In this document: positions 24,187-31,842 of the stretch, one piece after another
Position numbering within the stretch: the stretch's first letter is position 1
Layout of the letters: each line of letters begins with the position of its first letter
Assembly (NCBI GenBank): GCA_038246575.1
Contig: JBBRVU010000018.1
Coordinates: forward strand, 1-38,606
Direction: 5' to 3'
From: JACCUZ01 sp038246575
GTDB taxonomy: Bacteria; Actinomycetota; Actinomycetes; JACCUZ01
Length of the DNA: 38,606 bases
Translations under genes and position numbers: made by a program
Notes under the pieces: model-generated
What the model saw: only the letters and a program-made list of their open reading frames with translations
The model's database searches: none
Told to the model about the DNA's origin: nothing

Positions 24187-24223
24187 CCTCGCGCGGCCCT
24201 GAGATCCCGTGCTGTGGACAGCG

Positions 24224-25858
24224 TCAGCCCATGTGGGGATAGCGGTGATCGGTCGGCGGGACCAGGGTCTCCTTGATGGAGCGGGTGCTGGTCCAGCGCA
24301 TCAGGTTCTGCGGGGCACCGGCCTTGTCGTTGGTGCCGCTCGCTCGGGCACCGCCGAAGGGCTGCTGCCCGACGACCGCACCGGTCGGCTTGTCGTTGAC
24401 GTAGAAGTTGCCGGCCGCGAACCGCAGGTACTCCTGGGCCCGTGCGACGGCGGCGCGGTCCTGGGCGATGATCGCGCCGGTCAGCGCGTAGGGCGCCACC
24501 GACTCCATCTGCGCCAGCATCGCGTCGTAGGCCGAGTCCTCGTAGACGTGCACGCTCAGGATCGGACCGAAGTACTCCGTGGTGAAGATCTCGTTGTGCG
24601 GATCGCTGGACTCGAGCACCGTCGGCCGGACGAAGTACCCCTCGCTGTCGTCGCAGGTGCCGCCCGCAATGACAGTGATCGTGTCGTCGGCCTTCGCCCG
24701 CTCCAGGGCCGCCTTGTGCTTGGCGAACGCCCGGTCGTCGATGACCGCGCCCATGAAGTTGGACAGGTCGGTGACGTCACCCATCGTCAGCGAGTCGGTG
24801 AGCCCGGCGATGTCGTCACGCAGGCGACCCCAGAGGCTGCGCGGCACGTACGCCCGTGATGCTGCCGAGCACTTCTGTCCCTGGTACTCGAACGCACCGC
24901 GCACCATCGCGGTGCGCAGCACGTCGACGTCGGCGGAGGGGTGGGCCACGATGAAGTCCTTGCCGCCGGTCTCCCCCACGATCCGCGGGTAGGACCGGTA
25001 GGACGCGATGTTGTCCCCGACCTGCTTCCACAAGCCCTGGAACACCGGCGTCGAGCCGGTGAAGTGGATGCCGGCCAGGTCGGGATCGATCATGGCGACG
25101 TCCGAGACGGTCTTGCCGTGACCGGTGACCATGTTGATGACTCCCGGCGGCAGCCCGGCCTCCTCGAGCAGCATCATCAGCAGGTGCGCGGCGTACTGCT
25201 GGGTCGGCGCCGGCTTCCAGACGACCGTGTTGCCCATGAGTGCCGGCGCCGTCGGCAGGTTGCCCGCGATCGCGGTGAAGTTGAACGGTGTGATCGCGTA
25301 GACGAAGCCCTCGAGCGGCCGGTGGTCGGCGCGGTTCCACACGCCGGGCGAGGAGATGGGCTGCTCTGCATAGATCTCGCGGGCGAACGAGACGTTGAAC
25401 CGCCAGAAGTCGATGAGCTCGCACGCCGCGTCGATCTCGGCCTGGATGGCGGTCTTCGACTGGCCGAGCATGGTCGCCGCGTTCAGAGTCGCGCGCCACG
25501 GACCGGCCAACAGATCGGCGGCCTTGAGCAGGACCGCGGCGCGGTCGTCGAAGGACAACGCCCTCCAGTCCGGCGCCGCTGCGGTCGCCGCATCGACGGC
25601 GGCGCGCGCGTCCTCGTGGGTGGAGCCCCGCATCGTTCCGAGCACGTGATGGCGGTTGTGCGGCTGGACCACGTCGATCGGGTCACCGCCGCCGAACCGG
25701 CGGTCGCCGCCGATCGTCATGGTCAGCTCGCGTGGCTCGCTGGCCATCCGCTTGAGCGTGCTCTCGAGCTCGGCCCGCTCGGGGGAGCCCGGTGCGTGCT
25801 GCCTGACCGGCTCGTTGACAGGGGCGGGGACCTGAGTGACGGCATCCATGCCGGTCAT
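24224..25858 (-). CDS. pruA: 1-pyrroline-5-carboxylate dehydrogenase (L-glutamate gamma-semialdehyde dehydrogenase)
   Basis: NAD-dependent aldehyde dehydrogenase for the second step of proline catabolism, producing glutamate. 544 residues, the standard length of stand-alone P5C dehydrogenases. The ATG at 25858 has GGGGAG six bases upstream and fits better than a longer reading. Landmarks are YAITPFNFTAIAGNLPTAPA, NTVVWKPAPTQ, GIHFTGSTPVFQGLW, the catalytic Glu in IVGETGGKDF, and the nucleophile Cys at about 330 in YQGQKCSAASRAYVP; it ends with NDKPTGAVVGQQPFGGARAS. No proline dehydrogenase (putB) gene is adjacent. It lies 26 bp after the DUF6912 gene and probably in its operon. Confidence 0.94.
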   Translation of the reverse strand: MTGMDAVTQVPAPVNEPVRQHAPGSPERAELESTLKRMASEPRELTMTIGGDRRFGGGDPIDVVQPHNRHHVLGTMRGSTHEDARAAVDAATAAAPDWRALSFDDRAAVLLKAADLLAGPWRATLNAATMLGQSKTAIQAEIDAACELIDFWRFNVSFAREIYAEQPISSPGVWNRADHRPLEGFVYAITPFNFTAIAGNLPTAPALMGNTVVWKPAPTQQYAAHLLMMLLEEAGLPPGVINMVTGHGKTVSDVAMIDPDLAGIHFTGSTPVFQGLWKQVGDNIASYRSYPRIVGETGGKDFIVAHPSADVDVLRTAMVRGAFEYQGQKCSAASRAYVPRSLWGRLRDDIAGLTDSLTMGDVTDLSNFMGAVIDDRAFAKHKAALERAKADDTITVIAGGTCDDSEGYFVRPTVLESSDPHNEIFTTEYFGPILSVHVYEDSAYDAMLAQMESVAPYALTGAIIAQDRAAVARAQEYLRFAAGNFYVNDKPTGAVVGQQPFGGARASGTNDKAGAPQNLMRWTSTRSIKETLVPPTDHRYPHMG

Positions 25859-25884
25859 TCTGCACTCCCCGCCCGGGCGGGGTG

Positions 25885-26376
25885 TCAGGCCTCGAGCGAG
25901 ACGAGGGCCGCCAGCTCCTGCGCCGCGTACCACCCGAGCTCGTGATCCTCCACGGCCTCGACGGTGAACAGGGCGTCGTCGTCGCCGGCGTCGGCGGCCA
26001 GCAGTGCCGCCACAGCCCGTCGTACGTCGTCGACGGCGGCCGGGTCGTCGACCAGCGCCGACACCAGAAGCGAGACCGGGACGGGATCAGCGAGCCGCAC
26101 GGCGGCCCGGGCCAGATCCGGCGCGGGCCGTACCGTCTTGTCGGGGACCTCGGCCGCGAGGACCACCCGCCGCTGCGGCGCCGACGGGTCGGTGAGCCGC
26201 CGCAATGCCGCTCGCGCGGCGGCGGCGGTCGCCGCGTACTCGAGCTCCTCGAGGTCGCCCTCGGTGTACCACTCGCGCAGAGCCGGTGTGACGGCGTAGG
26301 CGACCGGCACCTCCAGGGTCCCCCGGTCCAGGCCCTCGGCCAGTGCCGGCAGCGTCGATGGCAGGTAGACCCGCAC
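25885..26376 (-). CDS. DUF6912 family protein
   Basis: 163 residues, starting at a GTG one base after the patatin gene ends. The N-terminus RVYLPSTLPALAEGLDRGTL and the C-terminal HELGWYAAQELAALVSLE match a conserved actinobacterial family of unknown function (DUF6912). It is a soluble, acidic, Ala-rich protein with no catalytic motif I can name. The zero spacing to the patatin gene and the 26-bp gap to pruA place it inside a minus-strand operon. Confidence 0.75.
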   Translation of the reverse strand: MRVYLPSTLPALAEGLDRGTLEVPVAYAVTPALREWYTEGDLEELEYAATAAAARAALRRLTDPSAPQRRVVLAAEVPDKTVRPAPDLARAAVRLADPVPVSLLVSALVDDPAAVDDVRRAVAALLAADAGDDDALFTVEAVEDHELGWYAAQELAALVSLEA

Positions 26377-27402
26377 CTATGACACGTCCCCTTGGTCGCG
26401 GCGGAACGGCAACCGGAGCCAGCCCTTGCGCGGATCGCCCTCGATGCCATCGGGCGCCGGATGGCGCAATGCTGCCTCGCTCGTGCGCAGCGACGTCTCC
26501 AGCACAGCCAGCCGGCGGGTGGGGTCCATCAGGTTGACGCCGATCTGCTCGAGGTCCTCGGGCCCGGGCGCCAGCACCGTCACCGCAGTCCCGGCAGCAC
26601 CCACCTTCGCGGCCTCGGCGATCAGCCGCCGGGTGACACCGCGCCGGACCCGGCGCTCGAGGCGAGCCGCCACCTGCCGTGGCCGGTCACTGACGAAGGA
26701 CGCCATCGGCGCCAGGACGACGACCTCGTCGAGGCCCTCGTCGGCGAGCAGGTCCGCGCTCGTGGTCGACAGGGCGCCCCCGTCGACGTAGCGGCGGGCC
26801 CCCACCTGCACTGGCGCGTACCACCCCGGGATCACGCACGAGGAGGTCACCGCCTCCTCGAGCAGGGCAGCCGGAGCGCCCGCTCGGCCGAACGCGACCC
26901 GCTCGCCGGAGTCGTAGTCCATCGCCACGATCCAGACGCCGTCGCGGTCCAGCCAACCGTCGTCGGTCCGCAGCGAGGACACGAGTCCGCCGACGTCGGA
27001 GAGCGTCCCGGTGCCCGGCGGGGCGAGAGCGGCGAGCACCGCCAGCGGCGGCAGCTTCCGCGGATGGGTCACCGAATGGCGCAGCAGTGCCGGGGAACCG
27101 ACGCCCAGGGCAGGCCGGGGCGGCAGCGCCCCACCGGTCGACTCGTCGTAGCTCCAGTCGCGGCCCACCTGGTGGGGCAGTGGCATGCCGCGCTGGTGCG
27201 AGAGAAGGTCGTCGACACCGAGCCCGGAGCCGATGAGGGCGGCCAGCACCGAGCCGGCTGACGTGCCCACGATGACCTCGAAGTCGCGCGGGTCCAGACC
27301 TTCCACCTCGGCCAGCGCCTGCAGCGCGCCGATCGTCCAGGCGGCACCGAGCACTCCGCCCGCCCCTAGGACGAGCCCGCGTCGCGGCGTGCGCGCCGTC
27401 AC
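26377..27402 (-). CDS. Patatin-like phospholipase / acyl hydrolase
   Basis: 341 residues from a GTG that overlaps the WS/DGAT stop by four bases. The Ser-Asp dyad hydrolase motifs are complete: oxyanion loop VLGAGGVLGAAWTIG at about 11-25, nucleophile elbow GTSAG with Ser48, and the Asp in YVDGGALSTT at about 205. No signal peptide, so it acts inside the cell or at the inner face of the membrane. Coupled to a triacylglycerol/wax-ester synthase gene, it may release fatty acids from storage lipid; the precise substrate is not determined by sequence. Confidence 0.88.
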   Translation of the reverse strand: MTARTPRRGLVLGAGGVLGAAWTIGALQALAEVEGLDPRDFEVIVGTSAGSVLAALIGSGLGVDDLLSHQRGMPLPHQVGRDWSYDESTGGALPPRPALGVGSPALLRHSVTHPRKLPPLAVLAALAPPGTGTLSDVGGLVSSLRTDDGWLDRDGVWIVAMDYDSGERVAFGRAGAPAALLEEAVTSSCVIPGWYAPVQVGARRYVDGGALSTTSADLLADEGLDEVVVLAPMASFVSDRPRQVAARLERRVRRGVTRRLIAEAAKVGAAGTAVTVLAPGPEDLEQIGVNLMDPTRRLAVLETSLRTSEAALRHPAPDGIEGDPRKGWLRLPFRRDQGDVS

Positions 27403-28802
27403 TTCACCGTGTCCAGGAGCTCGGTCAGTGAGTCGGTCAGGCACTGGGCCAGCACGTCGACGTCGGTCATCGCGTCGCGGTCGGCGTTGAGCCCGTAGAA
27501 GACCCGACCGTCGTAGGACGTGAGGCCGATGTTCAGCGCCTGTCCCTTGGCCAGCGGAACGACGGGATAGGCCGCCAGCATGCGCGCGTCCCCGGCGTAG
27601 AGCGGCTGCTGCGGCCCCGGCACATTGGTCACGACGAGGTTGAACCAGCGCTTGGACAGCCCGCTGGCCACCCGGGTCCCGAGCGCGTGCAGGGTCGGAG
27701 GAGCGAAGCCGGCCAGCCCCACCAGTGCCTCGGCACCCACCGACTGACCGGTGTCCTTGTGCGCCTGCATCCGGTACGAGATCTGGTGCAGGCGCATGAC
27801 GGGGCTCGGCTCACCGACCGGCAGGTCGACCAGGTACGAGGACACGCGCGTACCTGCAACCGGCGCACCGGCCACGTCGTCCGGCTCCGGTCGCACGCTG
27901 ACCGGGACCAGCGCCCGCACGGTCGTCGCGGGCTCGACCTTCTCCCCCCGGGTGAGCAGCCAGGCCCGCAACGCACCGGCGATGGTCGCGAGCACGACGT
28001 CGTTGACCGCGGCTCCGTGCGCCTTGCGCACCCTCCGGTGGTCGTCGAGGTCCAGATCGACCATGGCGAATCGACGGTACTCGCCGATGACCGCGTTGAG
28101 CGGGCTCTCCGGCGCCGACCGGGCGGCCGAGGTGACAGCGGCGACCAGTCCGCCCGCCGCGCCCGCGAACCGGTCCGCGAGGTGGCGCATCTCGCCGAGG
28201 CCGCCTCGCACCGTGTCGACGACAGCGGCGGGTCGACGCACCGACTCGGCGACGGCATCGACGACGAGCTCGGCCCAGGACGGCTCCGGAGCCGGTCGTC
28301 AGGTGTCGGCCGCCGGCTCACCAGGATCGGGGCGCGTGTCGAGGATCACCTGTCCGATGTCGACCGCCACGATCCCGTCGACCATCGCATGGTGGGACTT
28401 GGTGATCACCGCGAAGCGGCCGTCGGAGAGACCTTCGACGAGGTACATCTCCCACAGCGGGCGGGAGCGGTCCAGCGGTCGGCTCTGCACCCGGGCCACC
28501 AGCTCGGCTAGCTGGGCATCGTTTCCCGGCCGCGGCAGCGCGGACCGGCGTACGTGGTAGTTGACGTCGAAGTGCTCGTCGTCCACCCACACCGGGTTGG
28601 CCAGCCGGCCCGGGACCCAGCGAACCCGTTGGCGGTAGCGCGGGACGAAGGCGATCCGCGCAGAGATGAGGTCGACGAGCCGGTCGTGGTCGAAGCCGCC
28701 CTTGGGTTCCTCGAACACCGTGACGGCGCCGACGTGCATCGGAGTCGTGGGCTCCTCGAAGTACAGGAACGACACGTCCAGCGGGGTCAGCCGGTCGGCC
28801 AT
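27399..28802 (-). pseudogene. WS/DGAT acyltransferase (wax ester/triacylglycerol synthase) with in-frame TGA
   Basis: Reading from the ATG at 28802, 468 codons give a complete WS/DGAT protein interrupted once by TGA at codon 168 (28299-28301). The N-terminal part has LTPLDVSFLYFE, MHVGAVTVFE and the catalytic HHAMVDG motif. After ILDTRPDPGEPAADT comes the TGA, then RPAPEPSWAELVVDAVAESV in the same frame and the whole C-terminal condensation-like domain, including VNDVVLATIAGALRAWL, VTNVPGPQQPLYAGD and YDGRVFYGLNAD. Homologues carry a Trp before the P-x-P-x-P stretch, so TGG to TGA is the simplest explanation. Neither half is likely to work alone. Sequencing error, a recent nonsense mutation or readthrough (the base after TGA is C, a leaky context) are open. 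Start codon context is weak; ATG 28811 is an alternative. Confidence 0.85.
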
Positions 28803-28828
28803 GGGGATCATCGTGGCATGCTGGACCG

Positions 28829-29317
28829 ATGCCTTGTGCGACACCTGCCTGGCGCACTACGTCGACTAGGCGCGGTCTGACCCTCCTGGTCGCGCTGGCC
28901 GCGGCGGTGGCGCTGACCGCCTGCAGCGCAGGCTCCGAGCCCGCCGCGGGAACCACCGCCGCCGCGACCTCGAACGCGCCGGAGTCGTCCGCGAGCTCGG
29001 CGGCGAGCAGCTCTGTGACCACAGCCGCGGCGTCTGAAACCGCCACGGACAGCGCCGTCGTCGAGGTCGCGGTGTCGGTCCGGGACGGAAAGGTGCGGCC
29101 CAGGTCGCACCGGGTCAAGGTCCCCCAGGGGGCGCAGGTCCGACTTGTCGTCACCAGCGATGTCGACGACGCGGTGCACGTCCACGGCTTCGAGGTGGAG
29201 GAGACCCTCGAGGCCGGTCGCCCGACGACGGTCGACCTCGTCGCCGACCAGAGCGGGGTGTTCGAGGTCGAGACGCACGAGAGCGGGCTGGAGCTCCTGC
29301 AGCTCGAGGTGCGCTGA
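28829..29317 (+). CDS. Cupredoxin-like lipoprotein
   Basis: Exported lipoprotein of 162 residues. The signal peptide has RR at 14-15, a hydrophobic core LTLLVALAAAVAL and the lipobox LTAC with the lipidated Cys at 32. A Ser/Thr/Ala-rich linker (about 33-72) leads to a cupredoxin-like beta domain with VKVPQGAQVRLVVTSDVDDA, the HVHGFE strand and FEVETHESGLELLQLEVR at the C-terminus. His residues of HVHG and THESG could bind copper, but the Cys of a classical type 1 site is missing. It starts 26 bp from the divergent WS/DGAT gene and overlaps the next gene by four bases, so the two products probably act together at the membrane. Confidence 0.84.
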   Translation: MPCATPAWRTTSTRRGLTLLVALAAAVALTACSAGSEPAAGTTAAATSNAPESSASSAASSSVTTAAASETATDSAVVEVAVSVRDGKVRPRSHRVKVPQGAQVRLVVTSDVDDAVHVHGFEVEETLEAGRPTTVDLVADQSGVFEVETHESGLELLQLEVR

Positions 29318-30654
29318 TCGAGGGAGTAGTCGTCCTGGCGCACGGGGTCGGCAGCCGGGAGGACCTGCCCATCTCGTTCGCCTACGCGGTGACCGGGGCG
29401 GCGGTCGCGCTCGTCGTCTCGTTCCTCGCTCTCGTCCTGCTGTGGCGGACGCCGCGGCTGCACCCGGCCGCTGCCGGAGTCCCACTGCCGGTCACCGCCG
29501 AGCGAGTGTTGGACAGCGCGCCGGTGCGGGTCGCGCTGCGCGCGCTCGGCCTGCTGATCACGGCGTACGTCGGGATCGCCGCCGTCTTCGGTCGCGACGA
29601 CGCGCTGAACCCGACGGCGGGCGCCGTGTACGTCCTGCTCTGGATCGGCGTGCCGCTCCTGTCCGTCGTGTTCGGGCCGGTCTGGCGCCTGCTCAACCCG
29701 ATCCGCACCCTGCACCTCGGCCTCGTGCGGCTCATCGGGACGGACCCGGAGGCCGGACTGGCCGCGCTGCCCAGGTCGTGGGGCTACTGGCCGGCCGCTG
29801 CCTCCCTCTTCGCCTTCGTCTGGCTCGAGCTCGTCGCTCCGGAGAACACGACCCTGCCGGTGCTGCGGCTGTTCTTCGCGGCGTACCTCGTCGTGCACCT
29901 GCTGGCAGCGAGCTACTGGGGCTCGCGCTGGTTCGACCGTGGCGAAGGTTTCGAGGTGCTCTCGACGCTCGTGGGGCGGTTGTCCCCGCTGGGTCGGCGC
30001 GCCGACGGCCGCCTGGTGCTGCGCAGCCCGCTCGCCGGTGTCGCCGGAACGCCGGCCGGTCCGGGCCTGTTCGCCGTGGTCGGTGTGCTGCTGGGGTCCA
30101 CCGCCTTCGACTCGTTCTCGTCCTCGCCGACCTGGGTGAACCTGGTCCAGGAGGGTTCCCTGTCACCGACGCTCGTCGCAAGCCTGGGGCTCACCGCCGC
30201 CGTGGCGGGCGTGACCGCGGCCTTCGCTGGTGCCGCGGCCCTCACCGGGCTCGGCCGCTCCACCGGATCAGCCGGCTCAGTGGGTCCGATCGCAGCCGCG
30301 CTGGCGCACACCCTGGTGCCGATCGTGGTGGGCTACCTCATCGCGCACTACTGGTCGCTGCTGGTGCTGATCGGGCAGCAGACGGTCATCCAGCTCTCCG
30401 ACCCGCTCGGAACCGGGGCCGACTGGCTGGGGACCGGTGGCCGCGGGATCGACTCGACCCTGGCGGGCGCCACGGTGGTCGCGGTCATCCAGGTCAGTGC
30501 CGTGGTGGTCGGGCATGTGCTCGGCGTGGTGCTGGCCCACGACCGCGTGATCCGGCTGGTGCCACCGGAGCGGGCGGTACTGGGCCAGCTGCCCTTGCTG
30601 GCGTTGATGGTCGGCTACACCGTCGGCGGCCTGACACTGCTCTTCGCGGCCTAG
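29314..30654 (+). CDS. Polytopic membrane protein with probable CTG start
   Basis: Multi-spanning membrane protein with about ten to twelve hydrophobic segments, conserved beside cupredoxin-type lipoproteins in actinobacteria as far as I recall. Function unknown. The first canonical start in frame is the GTG at 29389, but VVLAHGVGSREDLPISFAYA just upstream looks like the family's conserved N-terminus. A CTG at 29314 overlaps the lipoprotein stop (CTGA) and has GAGG four bases upstream; starting there gives 446 residues. Recognisable segments are VWRLLNPIRTLHLGL, YWGSRWFDRGEGFEVLSTL and the C-terminal VGYTVGGLTLLFAA. Transport of copper or assembly of a copper protein is only a guess from the partner gene. 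Confidence 0.75.
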   Translation: MIEGVVVLAHGVGSREDLPISFAYAVTGAAVALVVSFLALVLLWRTPRLHPAAAGVPLPVTAERVLDSAPVRVALRALGLLITAYVGIAAVFGRDDALNPTAGAVYVLLWIGVPLLSVVFGPVWRLLNPIRTLHLGLVRLIGTDPEAGLAALPRSWGYWPAAASLFAFVWLELVAPENTTLPVLRLFFAAYLVVHLLAASYWGSRWFDRGEGFEVLSTLVGRLSPLGRRADGRLVLRSPLAGVAGTPAGPGLFAVVGVLLGSTAFDSFSSSPTWVNLVQEGSLSPTLVASLGLTAAVAGVTAAFAGAAALTGLGRSTGSAGSVGPIAAALAHTLVPIVVGYLIAHYWSLLVLIGQQTVIQLSDPLGTGADWLGTGGRGIDSTLAGATVVAVIQVSAVVVGHVLGVVLAHDRVIRLVPPERAVLGQLPLLALMVGYTVGGLTLLFAA

Positions 30655-30661
30655 CGCTGGC

Positions 30662-31081
30662 TCAGGCGGGCGCCTCGTCCGGAGTCGTCGGATCCTCGGG
30701 GGCACTTTCGCGCTGACGACCCTCGCGCCGACGAAGGTCGGCTTCCCACTTGCGCAGGATCTCCTGCTGCTCGGCGTCCGCGCGGTGCATCTCGGCCAGG
30801 AACTGCGGGTCGTCGTCGGGGGCGGCCGCACGGCGCGGTCGCTCGTACTCCGGGAAGCCTGCTGTCCTGGTGGACGGCCAGGGAATGCTCGACCGCCGCT
30901 GCGACTCGGGTCGGCCGGCAACGAGCCAGGCGATCGAACCGATGATCGGGAAGAACAGGATCAGCAGGATCCACCAGCCCTTGCTGAGGTTTCGCACCAC
31001 AAGCGAGTCGGTCTGGATGCAGTCGATCAGGCAGTAGACGAGCAGCACGAGCTCGATCGCGAAGGGCAGGAAGCGGAGCAT
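30662..31081 (-). CDS. PLDc_N-domain small membrane protein
   Basis: 139 residues from the ATG at 31081, which has GGGGG five bases upstream; an ATG four codons earlier lacks a ribosome-binding site. Two membrane helices (about 4-22 and 35-55) with IDCIQTDSLVVRNLSKGWW between them match the PLDc_N module found at the start of cardiolipin synthases and in many short actinobacterial proteins. The rest is a charged cytoplasmic tail with a helical PQFLAEMHRADAEQQEILRK stretch. No phospholipase D catalytic HKD motif is present, so it is not an enzyme of that class. The 91-bp region upstream, after the HAD gene stop, must hold its promoter unless it is read from the HAD unit. Confidence 0.75.
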   Translation of the reverse strand: MLRFLPFAIELVLLVYCLIDCIQTDSLVVRNLSKGWWILLILFFPIIGSIAWLVAGRPESQRRSSIPWPSTRTAGFPEYERPRRAAAPDDDPQFLAEMHRADAEQQEILRKWEADLRRREGRQRESAPEDPTTPDEAPA

Positions 31082-31172
31082 GCGGACCCCCATATCCGTA
31101 CGTGTACCGCGGGGAAGGATAGGGCACCGACCCGCTCCCTGGCTGGTTCGCCGGATCTTTCACTCCAGCGCC

Positions 31173-31838
31173 TCAGTCCCGCAGGTGCAGCCCGAAGTGC
31201 TCCTCCAGCTCGGCGGTCGTCGACTCGTAGGACGTGTGGTGGACGCCGATCAGACCCAGCGCGCGCGCCGCCTCCACGTTGGGTGCCAGGTCGTCGACGA
31301 ACACGGTCTGCCCGGCCGGCACGTCGAGCAGGCCCAGGACGTGCGCGAAGATCTCCGGGTCGGGCTTGCGCATCCCGACCTCGCCCGAGATGACGATCGA
31401 GTCGAACATCTCGTCCCAGCCCTCGCGGGGGTATTCATTGCCCCACGAGTTGGACAGCAACCCGGTTCGAAGCCCGGCCCGCCGGGCGCGGAGCACCAGG
31501 CCGGCCATCGCCGGCGCGTGCACGAACTGGTCGAACATGCGTTGCAGCAGCCCCTCGGCCCGGATCTCGATGCCGGCGCTGGCGGAGAGCCGGATCGCGA
31601 ACTGGCGCTCGAAGTCGGGCACCTCGATCTCACCGCGCTCGAGTGCTGCCACCGGGTTGTCCTGGGCGAGCTGCCCCTGGTGCACCCCGAGCCACTCGCG
31701 CATGACGGCGACGTAGTGGTCGTAGTCGACGCCATCGAGGTTGGCCCAGGCGCGCAGAGCGCCGTCCAGCGGCTCGGTAAGCACCCCGCCCCAGTCCACG
31801 ACGAGCGCCACCGGCGTCGCCGCTCCGTGTTGCGCCAC
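31173..31838 (-). CDS. HAD superfamily hydrolase (subfamily IA)
   Basis: About 221 residues from the GTG at 31838; GTG at 31850 is an alternative. Motif I is VVDWGGVLT with the nucleophile Asp at about 15. The second motif-I Asp is replaced by Gly, as in the YihX-like DxG subgroup. Motif II is LLSNSWGN, motif III MRKPDPEIF with the Lys, and motif IV VFVDDLAPNVEAARAL. A cap domain lies between motifs I and II. Probably a small-molecule phosphatase; substrate unknown. It begins four bases after the CpaE-like gene stops, so it is the third gene of that unit, an unusual companion for pilus genes. Confidence 0.83.
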   Translation of the reverse strand: MAQHGAATPVALVVDWGGVLTEPLDGALRAWANLDGVDYDHYVAVMREWLGVHQGQLAQDNPVAALERGEIEVPDFERQFAIRLSASAGIEIRAEGLLQRMFDQFVHAPAMAGLVLRARRAGLRTGLLSNSWGNEYPREGWDEMFDSIVISGEVGMRKPDPEIFAHVLGLLDVPAGQTVFVDDLAPNVEAARALGLIGVHHTSYESTTAELEEHFGLHLRD

Positions 31839-31842
31839 GTCC

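Noticed and set aside
28299..28301. Selenocysteine at the in-frame TGA
   Set aside because: The family has Trp near this point, no selenocysteine is known in WS/DGAT enzymes, and I saw no convincing SECIS-like hairpin just downstream.
28318..29898. A 526-codon minus-strand frame spanning the WS/DGAT, lipoprotein and membrane protein genes
   Set aside because: It crosses three genes with clear family motifs on other frames and encodes a low-complexity charged product.
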